A DNA stretch of 64,000 nucleotides from Flavobacterium psychroterrae (GCF_018380615.1 NZ_JAGYVZ010000008.1:62001-126000), one strand, 5' to 3'. Positions 27,678-37,417 are shown, counted from the stretch's first letter. The notes: generated from the sequence alone by a model not told the origin. A program made the numbers and translations.

Positions 27678-27940
27678 TAGCCCACAGATTTGACGGATTA
27701 AAATGATTGACGCAGATTTTTAAATTAAGATTCGTGCTAATTCTTGCAATTCGTGGCAAAAATAATAGCCCACAGATTTGACGGATTAAACTGATTGACG
27801 CAGATTTTTAAATTAAAATTCGTGCTAATTCGTGGAATTCGTGGCAAAAAGCATAGCCCACAGATGCAACGGATTAAACAGATTGACACAGATTTTTAAA
27901 TTAAAATTCGTGCTAATTCGTGAAATTCGTGGCGAAAAAA
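27678..27940. repeat. Three tandem copies of an 88-bp repeat
   Basis: Copies begin at 27678, 27766 and 27854, each with TAGCCCACAGAT at the start and AATTCGTGCTAATTCGTG near the end. The array begins directly at the hydrolase stop. Single or inverted pieces of the same family lie near 39160, 60040 and 63590. It is non-coding. Confidence 0.9.
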
Positions 27941-27998
27941 TAGCCAACAAAATTCAATACATTACTAATTCTACATATTTACCAACTTATATTACACA

Positions 27999-29015
27999 AT
28001 GAAAAAAATTATAATTCTATTAATAATCGGTTCTGCTTTTTCATGCAAAAACACACAGTCGGTTGTATCAAAAGACAATTCAGATCCAAGTAAATACATC
28101 AAATTAATTTCTGAAAAAGATTTAAAAACAATGTTATACGTTGTTGCTTCTGACGAAATGGAAGGCCGCGAAACTGGATCTAAAGGTCAAAAGAAAGCGG
28201 GTCTTTATATGATCGAACAATACAAAAAAAGCGGCGTTTCGTTTCCTAAAGGCGCAACTGATTATTACCAGCATATTCCTGCTGCTTTCCTGAACGCAAA
28301 ACGTAATGAGAATTTACCGGATTCTGAGAATATCTGGGCGTATATTGAAGGTTCTGAAAAACCTGATGAAGTATTAGTAATTTCTGCTCATTACGATCAC
28401 GTAGGAATTAAAAAAGGAGAAGTTTATAACGGAGCTGATGATGATGGTTCCGGAACTGTAGCGGTAATAGAAATGGCAAAAGCATTTGCAAAAGCCAAAA
28501 AAGACGGACACGGACCAAAACGTTCTATCCTTTTCCTGCATGTAACTGGCGAAGAACACGGTTTACACGGGTCACGTTATTATTCTGAAAATCCATTATT
28601 TACTATTGCCAATACTATTGCCGATATTAATATTGATATGATTGGTCGTCGCGATGTTGAACATGCACAAACAAACAACTATGTATATGTAATTGGTGCT
28701 GACAGATTATCAACAGATTTACACAATATTGTGGTTGCACAAAATGAAAAATACACTAAAATAGATTTAGATTTTAAATTCAATGATCCTAAAGATCCGA
28801 ATCATTTCTATGAGCGTTCTGATCATTACAATTTTGCGAAATTCGGAATTCCTGCCGTTTTCTTCTTCAACGGAGTTCACGAAGATTATCACCAAAAAGG
28901 TGACGAACCTCAGAAAATTGAATATGATGCTTTAACTAAAAGAACTCAATTAGCATTTTCTGTTGCCTGGGATTTAGCAAATAGAGAAAACAGACCGGTA
29001 GTTGATAAAAAATAA
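27999..29015 (+). CDS. M28 family metallopeptidase, lipoprotein
   Basis: This 338-residue protein begins with a lipoprotein signal peptide (IIGSAFSC, Cys16). The M28 di-zinc aminopeptidase motifs are all present: SAHYDHVG, GADDDGSGT, TGEEHGLHGS and NIDMIGRRD, with a final histidine in the RSDHYNFAK region. It should cleave N-terminal residues from peptides in the periplasm or at the surface. The length is that of a catalytic domain without PA-domain insertion. It stands alone, followed by repeat DNA and a strong terminator shared with the converging rho gene. Confidence 0.93.
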   Translation: MKKIIILLIIGSAFSCKNTQSVVSKDNSDPSKYIKLISEKDLKTMLYVVASDEMEGRETGSKGQKKAGLYMIEQYKKSGVSFPKGATDYYQHIPAAFLNAKRNENLPDSENIWAYIEGSEKPDEVLVISAHYDHVGIKKGEVYNGADDDGSGTVAVIEMAKAFAKAKKDGHGPKRSILFLHVTGEEHGLHGSRYYSENPLFTIANTIADINIDMIGRRDVEHAQTNNYVYVIGADRLSTDLHNIVVAQNEKYTKIDLDFKFNDPKDPNHFYERSDHYNFAKFGIPAVFFFNGVHEDYHQKGDEPQKIEYDALTKRTQLAFSVAWDLANRENRPVVDKK

Positions 29016-29060
29016 GGTTCTGAGTTACTAAGGTTCTAAGTTGCTAAGGTTCTGAGTTTT
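29016..29060. repeat. Short AAGGTTCTGAGTTACT-type tandem repeat
   Basis: About three imperfect copies of a 16-base unit (AAGGTTCTGAGTTACT) follow the peptidase gene. An inverted set (AACTTAGAACCT, AGAAACTTAG) lies at 29291-29328 just before the rho end. The same words build the arrays around 34140-34760. The rest of the 29016-29331 gap holds only a terminator. Confidence 0.7.
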
Positions 29061-29234
29061 TTAAAGAGCACACAGTAGTGCGTCTTTTGCTGAGTATAGA
29101 TATTTGAATCAGAATAATTTTGCGGGACTTCGACTTCGCTCATTCTGACAACATTGCAAAGATCTTTAGTTATTAAAGTAAAAAAAAATGAACACAAAAT
29201 AATCCATAATAGTTTACAGGATATTCAAAAAACA

Positions 29235-29267
29235 AAGAAGGGATGAGTTTTTAACTCATCCCTTCTT
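29235..29267. terminator. Strong intrinsic hairpin between converging genes
   Basis: A 15-bp perfect stem AAGAAGGGATGAGTT/AACTCATCCCTTCTT has a 3-base loop. It lies between the M28 peptidase and rho ends and can stop transcription from either side, though the T-tracts are short. Confidence 0.75.
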
Positions 29268-29331
29268 ATATATTATAGATTCCAAAAGAAAACCTTAGAA
29301 ACTTAGTCACTCAGCAACTTAGAACCTCCCT

Positions 29332-31233
29332 CTAGTCATTCATAGAAATCAAAAACTCTTCGTTGTTTCTGGTTTTCTTGAAACGTTCGTTTACAAAATC
29401 CATAGATTCTACAGGATTCATATCTGATAGATATTTACGCATAATCCACATTCTTTGCAATGTTTTTTCGTCTAATAATAAATCGTCACGACGTGTGCTT
29501 GACGAAGTAAGATCAATTGCAGGGAAAATACGTTTGTTTGCAATTTTACGATCTAATTGTAACTCCATGTTTCCTGTACCTTTAAATTCTTCAAAGATAA
29601 CCTCATCCATTTTAGAACCTGTTTCTGTCAATGCAGTTGCAATGATACTTAGTGAACCACCGTTTTCTACATTTCTTGCCGCTCCAAAGAAACGTTTTGG
29701 TTTTTGTAACGCATTAGCATCAACACCACCACTTAAAACTTTTCCTGATGCAGGCTGAACTGTATTGTAAGCTCTTGCTAAACGTGTAATCGAATCTAAC
29801 AGGATTACCACATCATGACCACATTCTACCAAACGTTTTGCTTTTTCAAGCACGATATTAGCAATTTTTACGTGTTCTTGTGGTTCTCTGTCAAAAGTAG
29901 AAGCAATAACCTCTCCACGAACGCTTCGTTGCATATCAGTAACCTCTTCAGGACGCTCATCGATCAAAAGAACAATAAGATAAACTTCAGGATGATTTGC
30001 TGCGATGGCGTTTGCAATGTCTTTTAATAACATTGTTTTACCCGTTTTTGGTTGTGCGACTATCATACCACGTTGTCCTTTCCCGATAGGAGAAAATAAA
30101 TCGATAATACGAGTTGAAACTGAACTTCCTTTTTCGGCTAATTTGAATTTTTCTGAAGGAAAAACTGGTGTCAGGTGCTCAAAAGAAACTCTGTCGCGAA
30201 CAACTTGCGGATCGTGACCATTAATTTTAAGTACGCGAACTAATGGGAAAAATTTCTCGCCTTCTTTAGGAGGACGAACCACTCCTTTTACAGTATCTCC
30301 AGTTTTAAGACCAAATAATCTGATTTGTGAAGTTGATAAATAAATATCATCCGGAGAGGCTAAATAATTATAATCTGATGAACGTAAAAAACCATAACCA
30401 TCCGGCATCATTTCAAGAACACCTTCACTTTCGATAATTCCGTCAAATTCAAAATCTGAATCTCTGAAATTATTCTTTTTATTTTTATGATTTGGATTTT
30501 GATTCCCGTTACTCACATTTCCATTTGTGTTTCCGTTTGGATTTGGATTCTGATTTGGATTTGGATTCGCGTTTTGGTTGGGATTCTGGTTTGGATTTTT
30601 ATTTTGGTTCGGATTTACCTTTTTTATTAAAACTGGTGCTTCTGTTTTTTCAGCAGTTGAAGTTTCTGCTACAGCTTCACCTTCCTGAACAGGTTCTTTT
30701 ACGGCTTCTTTTTCTTTTTGCAAAGCGACTTTTTTCTCGTAAGCTGATTTGTTAAATTTTACGATTTTCGGTCCTTTTTTCTCTACTGACTCATTTTCTG
30801 AAGTTTCCTGAACTTCTGTAGATTCAGTTGTTGCATCTTCTGTAATTTCCTTTGCTTCTGCAACTGCCTTAATTACTGGCGCTTGTTTAGTTTTAGGAGT
30901 TATTTTTGATGCCGGAGTTTGTTTTACAGCTACCGGAGTTTCTATTTTTTCTGGAGTTTCTTCTATTGAATCAAATTCTAATACTGGAGCATTTTTACTG
31001 ATAGCCGCTTTTTTTACAGGAACAATTCTTGCTCTTTTAGGCTTATCATCAACATTTTCTGTTTCAGTTACAGCACCACTAGGTAATGGCGCTACAGTTG
31101 TTTCCTGATGTGCTAAAATCTGGCTGATTAACGCCTCTTTTTTGACACCATTAAACTTTATAGTTTTAGCTAACTTAGCTATTTCTTGAAGCTCAGAAAG
31201 CTTCATTTCTTTTAATGCAGAAATATCAAACAT
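29332..31233 (-). CDS. rho: Transcription termination factor Rho
   Basis: This 633-residue protein contains the Rho N-terminal helical domain (about 1-45), the RNA-binding cold-shock-like domain (about 262-330, [16 protein letters not shown]) and the RecA-like ATPase. The ATPase has Walker [11 protein letters not shown], Walker [17 protein letters not shown] and the Q-loop region [19 protein letters not shown]. Rho is an RNA-dependent helicase that ends untranslated transcripts. It is about 200 residues longer than E. coli Rho because of an acidic, then Asn/Pro/Gln-rich insert (about 45-260) with many NPNQ-like repeats. Such inserts occur in Bacteroidota Rho. The adjacent divergent DUF4293 gene is a common neighbour in this phylum. 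Confidence 0.97.
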   Translation of the reverse strand: MFDISALKEMKLSELQEIAKLAKTIKFNGVKKEALISQILAHQETTVAPLPSGAVTETENVDDKPKRARIVPVKKAAISKNAPVLEFDSIEETPEKIETPVAVKQTPASKITPKTKQAPVIKAVAEAKEITEDATTESTEVQETSENESVEKKGPKIVKFNKSAYEKKVALQKEKEAVKEPVQEGEAVAETSTAEKTEAPVLIKKVNPNQNKNPNQNPNQNANPNPNQNPNPNGNTNGNVSNGNQNPNHKNKKNNFRDSDFEFDGIIESEGVLEMMPDGYGFLRSSDYNYLASPDDIYLSTSQIRLFGLKTGDTVKGVVRPPKEGEKFFPLVRVLKINGHDPQVVRDRVSFEHLTPVFPSEKFKLAEKGSSVSTRIIDLFSPIGKGQRGMIVAQPKTGKTMLLKDIANAIAANHPEVYLIVLLIDERPEEVTDMQRSVRGEVIASTFDREPQEHVKIANIVLEKAKRLVECGHDVVILLDSITRLARAYNTVQPASGKVLSGGVDANALQKPKRFFGAARNVENGGSLSIIATALTETGSKMDEVIFEEFKGTGNMELQLDRKIANKRIFPAIDLTSSSTRRDDLLLDEKTLQRMWIMRKYLSDMNPVESMDFVNERFKKTRNNEEFLISMND

Positions 31234-31416
31234 GAATGTTCTATGAATTTAATTATTTTAACGGAAATACTGTAAAAAGAATAGGTAGATATTTTTTTTC
31301 AATTGACCGCAGTATGAAGTGCTTACGGTATTATGATGCAATAATACGAATAAATTTTAATCATACAATAGTATTTTAAAAAAAGAAAATATATTTTTGT
31401 AAAACAATTTTAGACC

Positions 31417-31830
31417 ATGATACAACGAATTCAGACCGTATATTTAATTCTTACCTTTTTAATTACAGGCGTGCTAGTGTTTTTTATTCCGCTTTGGACA
31501 TTAAATAACGGAAAGAATTTTTATTTTATGCAAGATCAATTTTACACCATCTTGTTCGGATTAAGTACTATGTTAACTATCATAAGTATTATTTCATACA
31601 AAAAAAGACAAAATCAGTTTGTAATGGGCAGACTGAACATAATATTAAATTTAATTTTATTAGGATTGTTTGTATATCGTTCTCTAAATTTATCTGGAGA
31701 AACACTTGCTGTTTCAGAGAAAGGTATTGGGATGTTTCTACCAATTGTTGCTATCGTATTATTAGTATTAGCTAATAAGGCCATCAAGAAGGATGAAGAT
31801 CTCGTAAAATCTGTAGATCGTTTGAGGTAA
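31417..31830 (+). CDS. DUF4293 membrane protein
   Basis: This 137-residue protein has four predicted membrane segments and the family opening MIQRIQTVYLILTFLITG. The function is unknown. It is commonly found next to rho in Bacteroidota, divergent as here, but the reason is not known to me. A TATTTTTG box at 31392-31399 matches the TAnnTTTG promoter element 18 bases upstream of its ATG. A strong terminator follows. Confidence 0.88.
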   Translation: MIQRIQTVYLILTFLITGVLVFFIPLWTLNNGKNFYFMQDQFYTILFGLSTMLTIISIISYKKRQNQFVMGRLNIILNLILLGLFVYRSLNLSGETLAVSEKGIGMFLPIVAIVLLVLANKAIKKDEDLVKSVDRLR

Positions 31831-31861
31831 ACCTATAAACTTAAATTTTTTGTGCGAAGAG

Positions 31862-31890
31862 AACCCGAATTTTATAATTCGGGTTTTTTT
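31862..31890 (+). terminator. Intrinsic terminator
   Basis: The stem AACCCGAATT/AATTCGGGTT with a short TTAT loop is followed by seven T residues. It lies about 30 bases after the DUF4293 gene. Confidence 0.92.
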
Positions 31891-31995
31891 GTGTCGTATT
31901 TTCCCCCGATTTTTTACAGAACCGTTAAAACAAGCATTAAAATAAATTTTGTAAGATATTTTTCATAATTTTACCGCTTAAGTTCCACAACAATC

Positions 31996-32658
31996 ATGAC
32001 ACAAAAAATAAGGATACATCTTGCTGATGATCATCAAGTACTTATAGATGGTCTTACCAATTTGCTGCAAACTGTAGATAACTTTGAGGTGGTTGGCAAC
32101 TCATTAGATGGCACTACTGTTTATGATGATGTTAGTAATAACAATGCCGATATTTTAGTTTTAGATATTAGCATGCCAAAAAAAGATGGTATCGACGTAT
32201 TAAAAGACTTTAGCGAAAAAAAATTCCCTTGCAAAGTGATTATATTATCGAGTTATGATGATTTAAAAATTGTAAAAGAAGTAATGAAATTAGGCGCTAA
32301 AGGATATCTCACAAAAAAATGCGCCGGCGAAAACATCATAGAAGCCATAGACGCTATTTATCAGGGGCAGGAATATTTTTGCGATGCTATAAGAGATAAA
32401 ATCTTTAATAGCTTCATGCATAACAATCCTAAATTAAATAAAAACGATTACGTCAAAAATCCTATTTTAAGCACTCGTGAAATCGAAATTATTAAATTGA
32501 TTGCACTTGAATATAGTGGCAAACAAATAAGCGAAGAACTTTTTATTAGTATGCATACTGTTGAAACACACCGAAAAAACATCATGAAAAAATTAAACAT
32601 CACAACCACAATTGGTCTTGTAAAATATGCGCTAAAAAACGACTTAATAAATCCTTAG
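31996..32658 (+). CDS. NarL/LuxR-type response regulator
   Basis: This 220-residue protein has an N-terminal receiver domain (about 5-120) with the acidic pair DD at 11-12, phospho-acceptor Asp57 in LVLDISMPKKDG, and a conserved lysine near 105. A C-terminal LuxR-type helix-turn-helix follows (about 155-215; LSTREIEIIKLIALEYSGKQ). It binds DNA when phosphorylated. The histidine kinase gene lies 44 bases downstream in the same direction, making a clear two-component pair. No target can be named; such short NarL systems in flavobacteria often control stress or envelope responses. Confidence 0.95.
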   Translation: MTQKIRIHLADDHQVLIDGLTNLLQTVDNFEVVGNSLDGTTVYDDVSNNNADILVLDISMPKKDGIDVLKDFSEKKFPCKVIILSSYDDLKIVKEVMKLGAKGYLTKKCAGENIIEAIDAIYQGQEYFCDAIRDKIFNSFMHNNPKLNKNDYVKNPILSTREIEIIKLIALEYSGKQISEELFISMHTVETHRKNIMKKLNITTTIGLVKYALKNDLINP

Positions 32659-32702
32659 CAATATTTTAAAATCAAAATCTATTCAATAATCACAATTGAT
32701 TT

Positions 32703-33617
32703 ATGCGCTTAATAAAAGTTTTAATATTGTTCTTTTTTTTATTTTCTATAAACGAAAACTCATTATTTAGTCAGCAAAAATTAGCTTTAGCTACGCAGCA
32801 ATCCAATAATGAAACTCAGAAAAAAGAGATTCCCGACGTTAGGAAATTCGAACAATTAAAGAGCAGGGAAATTGTTAGCTTATGTATTATTCTTACTATA
32901 ATGGTATGCTTTTTATTCTACTACTTTTATGAGAATACCAGGCTTAAACAAAAAATTAAGAGAAAAGATACCAAACAAAAAATATTTCTCAATATTATCA
33001 ACGCAGGAATTGATACTCAGGAAATCGAACGTAAAAAAATCGCCTCTTTTTTACATGATAATATCAACTCACTATTATCATCTGTAGGTTTGCATTTGAA
33101 TACTTTTACAGCACAAAATAATGTAAAATCAGAAGAAATCCAGAAAGCGAAAGCTATTTTACAAGAAGCCCACGACCTCTTACGTGATATGTCACACGAC
33201 TTGGTTCCAACTCTTTTAGTACGTTTTGGTTTAATTTATGCTTTGGAAGATTTATGCGAAAGAAATTCTAATTCCAATACTAATTTTGAATTTTCAAGTA
33301 AAATTTTAACTGATAAAAGATACGGTGAAAAATTTGAAATGAAGGTTTATTTTATCGTTTCAGAATTATTCAGCAATATTATAAAACATAGCGGGGCAAA
33401 AAAAGCTACAATCTCACTACATGAAAAAGAGAATCAGCTTATGATTATTATTCAGGATGACGGACAGGGTTTTAAAACCGAAAAATTAGATGAATCTGAA
33501 GGTTTTGGTTTAAACCGAATCAGGGCAAGAATCAAAAAATATAAAGGGAGCATGGCAATTGATTCCAATCCTAATAAAGGAACTTCGATTAAAATTAAAA
33601 TTCCCTTACCTCATTAA
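32703..33617 (+). CDS. Sensor histidine kinase, NarX/DegS (HisKA_3-like) type
   Basis: This 304-residue protein has an N-terminal export signal (about 1-24), a short periplasmic stretch of some 30 residues and one membrane helix (about 58-75). A coiled linker follows, then the dimerisation domain with phospho-accepting His118 in ASFLHDNINSLLSS, and a HATPase domain (SELFSNIIKHSGAKKA, DDGQGF, GFGLNRIRARI). The periplasmic sensor is so short that it may sense through the membrane or a partner. It phosphorylates the response regulator encoded just upstream. Unlike many Bacteroidota relatives it has no TPR sensor domain. Confidence 0.94.
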   Translation: MRLIKVLILFFFLFSINENSLFSQQKLALATQQSNNETQKKEIPDVRKFEQLKSREIVSLCIILTIMVCFLFYYFYENTRLKQKIKRKDTKQKIFLNIINAGIDTQEIERKKIASFLHDNINSLLSSVGLHLNTFTAQNNVKSEEIQKAKAILQEAHDLLRDMSHDLVPTLLVRFGLIYALEDLCERNSNSNTNFEFSSKILTDKRYGEKFEMKVYFIVSELFSNIIKHSGAKKATISLHEKENQLMIIIQDDGQGFKTEKLDESEGFGLNRIRARIKKYKGSMAIDSNPNKGTSIKIKIPLPH

Positions 33618-33624
33618 AATACAA

Positions 33625-34119
33625 TTATTTCTTGCCGATTTCGACTATTTCCAAATCTTTTATTTTATCATCATCAATTACAAATCGCAACATGGTTCGT
33701 ACCTGATGAAATCCGCTTTTTCCAGCCGCACCGGGATTCATATGCAGTAAATTATTCTTTTTATCAAAAATTACTTTTAAGATATGTGAATGTCCGCAAA
33801 TGAATAATTTAGGCGGATTCAAAGCCATTTCTTCCCTTATTGCCGGATTATATTTCCCGGGATAACCTCCAATATGAGTAATCCAAACCGAAACATTTTC
33901 GCATAAAAATCTATTATGCAAAGGAAATTCCAATCGTGCTTGTGCATCATCGATATTTCCGTAAACACAACGTAAAGGTTTTAGTTTTTTAATAGTATCA
34001 GTAACATTCAGATCTCCAATATCTCCGGCATGCCAAACTTCATCGGCTTGATTTACATATTTTAAGATAGTATCATCAATATGACTGTGAGTATCGGAAA
34101 GGAGGAGGATTTTTTTCAA
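33625..34119 (-). CDS. YfcE/MJ0936 family metallophosphodiesterase
   Basis: This 164-residue calcineurin-like phosphoesterase carries the metal motifs LLSDTHSH, HAGDIGD, YGNID and CGHSH in order. The family hydrolyses phosphodiesters in vitro with Mn; the natural substrate is not firmly known. The length is usual for YfcE. It converges with the histidine kinase gene (7-base gap between stops) and is probably a single gene starting just downstream of the repeat cluster at 34140. Confidence 0.93.
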   Translation of the reverse strand: MKKILLLSDTHSHIDDTILKYVNQADEVWHAGDIGDLNVTDTIKKLKPLRCVYGNIDDAQARLEFPLHNRFLCENVSVWITHIGGYPGKYNPAIREEMALNPPKLFICGHSHILKVIFDKKNNLLHMNPGAAGKSGFHQVRTMLRFVIDDDKIKDLEIVEIGKK

Positions 34120-34440
34120 TTTCTTTTAAGGTGCAAAGGTTCAGAGTTGCAAAGGTACAAAGGTTTTTTTTAAGGTTCCAAGATTCTGAGTTACTAAGGT
34201 TCTGAGTTTTTTTTCTAGAGATGGATCGCTTTGTTCCCTTTTTTTGTTACGGAGGTTTGATAAAATCTTCTCATTTTGTTCGTTCGCGAAACCCGACAGG
34301 TTTTTAAAACCTGTTGGATTTACTATACGCAAATATTGGGATTTCTCTCCCTTCTGTGAGACGCACTGCTGTACGCCTCTACGATATGGCATGTCAAAAT
34401 TTACTGTCCCTTTGAACCTTTGTTCCTTTGAACCTCTAAA

Positions 34441-34733
34441 CCTTTGTTCCCTTAAACCTATAAAGAAAACTCAGCATCTTAGCCCTTCCGAACCTTAGTA
34501 ACTTCAAAAAAAACCTTTGTTACCTTAAAACCTATAAAGAAACTCAGCATCTTAGCCCCTCAGAACCTTAGTAACTTCAAAAAAAACCTTTGTTCCCTTA
34601 AAACCTATAAAGAAAACTCAGCATCTTAGCCCCTCAGAACCTTAGTAACTTCAAAAAAAACCTTTGTTCCCTTAAAACCTATAAAGAAAACTCAGCATCT
34701 TAGCCCTTCAGAACCTTAGTAACTTCAAAAAAA
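34441..34733. repeat. Four tandem copies of a 73-74 bp repeat
   Basis: Copies start at 34441, 34514, 34587 and 34661, each running CCTTTGTTCCCTTAAA, CCTATAAAGAAAACTCAGC, ATCTTAGCCC, CAGAACCTTAGTAACTTC. A partial fifth leads into truA. The 34120-34440 stretch is built of related words in the opposite sense plus a GACAGGTTTTTAAAACCTGT palindrome. No protein-coding gene is visible in the 653-base gap. Confidence 0.92.
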
Positions 34734-34772
34734 CCTTTGTACCTTTGCTCTTTAGAACCTCTGCACCTTAAA

Positions 34773-35513
34773 ATGAGATATTTTATTCAATTCGCATATA
34801 ACGGAACCCATTATCATGGCTGGCAATTTCAGCCCAATGCATCTTCTGTTCAGGAAACTATAAACAAAGCGCTTTCTGTTTTATTGAATGCTACTATAAA
34901 TGTTATGGGTGCCGGAAGAACAGATACGGGCGTTCATGCGCAGGAAATGTATGGTCATTTTGATTTTGAAACTCCGATTGATGTCGTCAATTTAATTCAC
35001 AAACTGAATTCGTATTTGCCAAAAGACATTGCGATTTTTGATATTATTTTGGTTCACGACGATGCGCATTGCAGATTTGACGCAACGAAAAGAACGTATG
35101 AATACCACATTAACACTGTTAAAAATCCATTTTTGCAGGAATTGAGTTGGTATTTTAACCAAAAATTAGACGTAGCTTTGATGAATGAAGCTGCCGGAAT
35201 CTTACTGAATCATACGGATTTTCAGTGTTTCTCAAAAGTAAATACAGATGTCAACACATTTGACTGCACGATTTTTGAGGCATATTGGAAACAGGAAAAT
35301 AATAAGCTTGTTTTTACTATTTCGGCAAATAGGTTTTTACGGAACATGGTTCGGTCAATTGTGGGTACTTTGGTAAACATAGGGTTGCATAAAATTTCTC
35401 TAACCGATTTTGAAAATATCATCGCAAGTAAAAGCAGAGAAAAAGCCGGGTTTTCGGTTCCGGCGCACGGATTATATTTAACCGAAATTAATTACGATTA
35501 CATCATAAAATAG
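34773..35513 (+). CDS. truA: tRNA pseudouridine(38-40) synthase TruA
   Basis: The start at 34773 gives MRYFIQFAYNGTHYHGWQ, the family N-terminus; an in-frame TTG at 34737 lies inside repeat DNA and is rejected. The 246-residue enzyme carries the catalytic aspartate in GAGRTDTGVHAQ, with RTYEYHI and FLRNMVRSIVGTLV of the family. It converts uridines 38-40 of the tRNA anticodon arm to pseudouridine. The length matches TruA. The tandem repeat array ends only about 40 bases before the start, so the promoter may lie in or before repeat DNA. Confidence 0.97.
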   Translation: MRYFIQFAYNGTHYHGWQFQPNASSVQETINKALSVLLNATINVMGAGRTDTGVHAQEMYGHFDFETPIDVVNLIHKLNSYLPKDIAIFDIILVHDDAHCRFDATKRTYEYHINTVKNPFLQELSWYFNQKLDVALMNEAAGILLNHTDFQCFSKVNTDVNTFDCTIFEAYWKQENNKLVFTISANRFLRNMVRSIVGTLVNIGLHKISLTDFENIIASKSREKAGFSVPAHGLYLTEINYDYIIK

Positions 35514-35529
35514 CCCTGATTGAAGTGAA

Positions 35530-35651
35530 AAGCTTTTTTGAAAAAAATATAGTTTTTGTGTTTTTATAGAGCGACCAGCGGAAGCTTTATAAAAACAGTA
35601 CAAAAACATATTTTTGAGAAAAACTTGTAACGGAAAGCAGGAAATAGCTCC
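35530..35651. repeat. Long imperfect inverted repeat upstream of the ABC transporter
   Basis: The halves around the centre GAGCGACCAGCGGAAGC pair over TTTTTATA(G)AGC/GCTTTATAAAAA and further over TTTTTGTG and ACAAAAACATA-type stretches. The unit runs to the GGAAAGCAGGAAATAGCT end. It has the look of a dispersed flavobacterial hairpin element and fills the truA-ABC gap. Confidence 0.6.
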
Positions 35652-35662
35652 AAAAAAAATAA

Positions 35663-37417
35663 ATGAAAGCAAAAGCATTTGATACCGGATTATTCAAACG
35701 AATTTTAACTTATACTAAACCTTATAAATGGCGCTACTACGGCGTTATACTTTTTGCAGTTTCCCTTTCGATTTTTGCAGCACTTCGCCCCTATTTATTA
35801 AAACAGACGGTCGACGGCTATATCAAGACCCACGACAAAGAAGGCTTATTGATGTACATAGTTTTAATGGGCATTGTGCTTATTTGTGAAGTTTTCTCTC
35901 AGTTTTATTTTGTGTATTGGGCAAACTGGCTGGGTCAGGATATTGTAAAGGATATCAGAACGAAACTTTTTAAGCATATTTTGAGTTTCAGGATGAAGTA
36001 TTTTGATTTGGTTCCGGTGGGGCAATTGGTAACCAGATCAGTATCAGACATTGAATCTATTGCACGTATTTTTAGTCAGGGTCTGTTTATGATTATAAGC
36101 GACTTGATGAAAATGATGGTGGTATTGATTTTTATGTTTTATATGAACTGGAAATTAACCTGGATTGTAGTTGTTGCCATGCCAATTTTGGTATTTATTA
36201 CCCGAATATTTCAGCGTAAAATGCAGGTTGCTTTTGAAGAGGTTCGTACACAAATTGCCAATATGAACTCCTTTGTTCAGGAACGTGTTACGGGAATGAA
36301 GATTGTGCAGCTTTTTAATCGTGAGAAAATTGAAGCCGAAAACTTTAAAGAAATCAACAACAAACACAGAGTTGCGTGGATTAAAACGATTTTATACAAC
36401 TCGATCTTTTTCCCAATTGCTGATATTATTTCGTCGATTACTTTAGGATTGGTGGTGGTTTATGGTGGATTTAAAATCCTGAACGGAGATCACTTCACGA
36501 CTTTTGGAGATTTGTTTTCATACACAATGTTTATTGGGATGTTGTTTAATCCGCTGCGTCAGATTGCGGATAAGTTCAACGAGATGCAATTAGGAATGAT
36601 TGCTGCCAATCGTGTTTTTGATATTATTGATACACAAGATCATATTCAGGATACGGGAACGCTTGAAGCTCCGGTTTTTGACGGAAGTATCGAATTTGAA
36701 GCGGTTCGTTTTAGTTATATTCCAGAGGAAGAAGTGATTAAAGGAATTGATTTATCTGTAGCTTCGGGACAAACAATTGCTATTGTAGGTTCTACAGGCG
36801 CAGGAAAGTCGACTATTATTAATTTACTGAATCGTTTTTACGAGATCAATAGCGGAACTATTTTTATTGACGGCCAAAACATTGAAAATTATACTTTAGC
36901 ATCTTTAAGAAAACAAATTGCCGTGGTTTTACAGGATGTATTTTTATTTGCCGATACTATATATAATAATATCACCTTACATAATCCTGAAATTACATGT
37001 GAGAAAGTCCTTGATGCTGCCAAAAAAATTGGCGTGCACGATTTCATTATGAGCTTGCCGGATAATTATGATTTTGATGTTAAAGAACGTGGTGTGATGC
37101 TTTCGTCAGGACAACGCCAGTTAATCGCTTTTTTACGATCATATGTAAGTAATCCTAGCATTTTGATTTTAGATGAAGCTACGTCATCAATTGATACGTA
37201 TTCTGAAGAATTGATCCAGCGTGCTACGGAAACGATTACTAAAGGAAGAACTTCTATTATAATAGCACACCGTTTGGCGACGATTGTCAACGCAGATAAA
37301 ATTGTGGTAATGGATAAAGGACTAATTGTAGAACAGGGAACGCATCAGGAATTACTGAATAAAGTCGATGGCTATTACAAAAACCTGTACGATTCGCAAT
37401 TTTCAGTAGCTAATTAG
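35663..37417 (+). CDS. ABC exporter, fused membrane and ATPase domains (MsbA/MdlB-like)
   Basis: This 584-residue half-transporter has six membrane helices (about 1-320). The nucleotide-binding domain has Walker A GSTGAGKSTI, Q-loop VVLQDVFLF, signature LSSGQRQL, Walker B ILILDEATSSID and the H-loop IIAHRLATI. Such homodimers or heterodimers flip lipids, drugs or peptides outward. It has the usual length and appears intact. Its last 170 bases have a decayed second copy at 38142-38313, downstream of the ubiquitin-like gene. I see no evidence that this exporter handles the ubiquitin-like protein, which has its own Sec-type signal peptide. Confidence 0.95.
   Translation: MKAKAFDTGLFKRILTYTKPYKWRYYGVILFAVSLSIFAALRPYLLKQTVDGYIKTHDKEGLLMYIVLMGIVLICEVFSQFYFVYWANWLGQDIVKDIRTKLFKHILSFRMKYFDLVPVGQLVTRSVSDIESIARIFSQGLFMIISDLMKMMVVLIFMFYMNWKLTWIVVVAMPILVFITRIFQRKMQVAFEEVRTQIANMNSFVQERVTGMKIVQLFNREKIEAENFKEINNKHRVAWIKTILYNSIFFPIADIISSITLGLVVVYGGFKILNGDHFTTFGDLFSYTMFIGMLFNPLRQIADKFNEMQLGMIAANRVFDIIDTQDHIQDTGTLEAPVFDGSIEFEAVRFSYIPEEEVIKGIDLSVASGQTIAIVGSTGAGKSTIINLLNRFYEINSGTIFIDGQNIENYTLASLRKQIAVVLQDVFLFADTIYNNITLHNPEITCEKVLDAAKKIGVHDFIMSLPDNYDFDVKERGVMLSSGQRQLIAFLRSYVSNPSILILDEATSSIDTYSEELIQRATETITKGRTSIIIAHRLATIVNADKIVVMDKGLIVEQGTHQELLNKVDGYYKNLYDSQFSVAN

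Noticed and set aside
27678..27940. CRISPR array or coding repeat
   Set aside because: The units are 88 bases with no unique spacers and with stops in all frames.
30492..30755. Plus-strand frame rich in Asp, Leu and Phe inside rho
   Set aside because: It is the shadow of the rho low-complexity repeat on the other strand.
34441..34733. CRISPR array
   Set aside because: The 73-74 base units are contiguous and nearly identical with no variable spacers, and no cas genes are present.
34737..34772. TTG start at 34737 for truA
   Set aside because: It would add a repeat-encoded peptide; MRYFIQFAYNGT from 34773 is the family N-terminus.
35663..37417. ABC exporter as the secretion machine for the ubiquitin homologue
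   Set aside because: The ubiquitin homologue carries its own Sec-type signal peptide and no ABC leader motif; the exporter has the plain MsbA/MdlB form and is next to it probably because of the insertion point.
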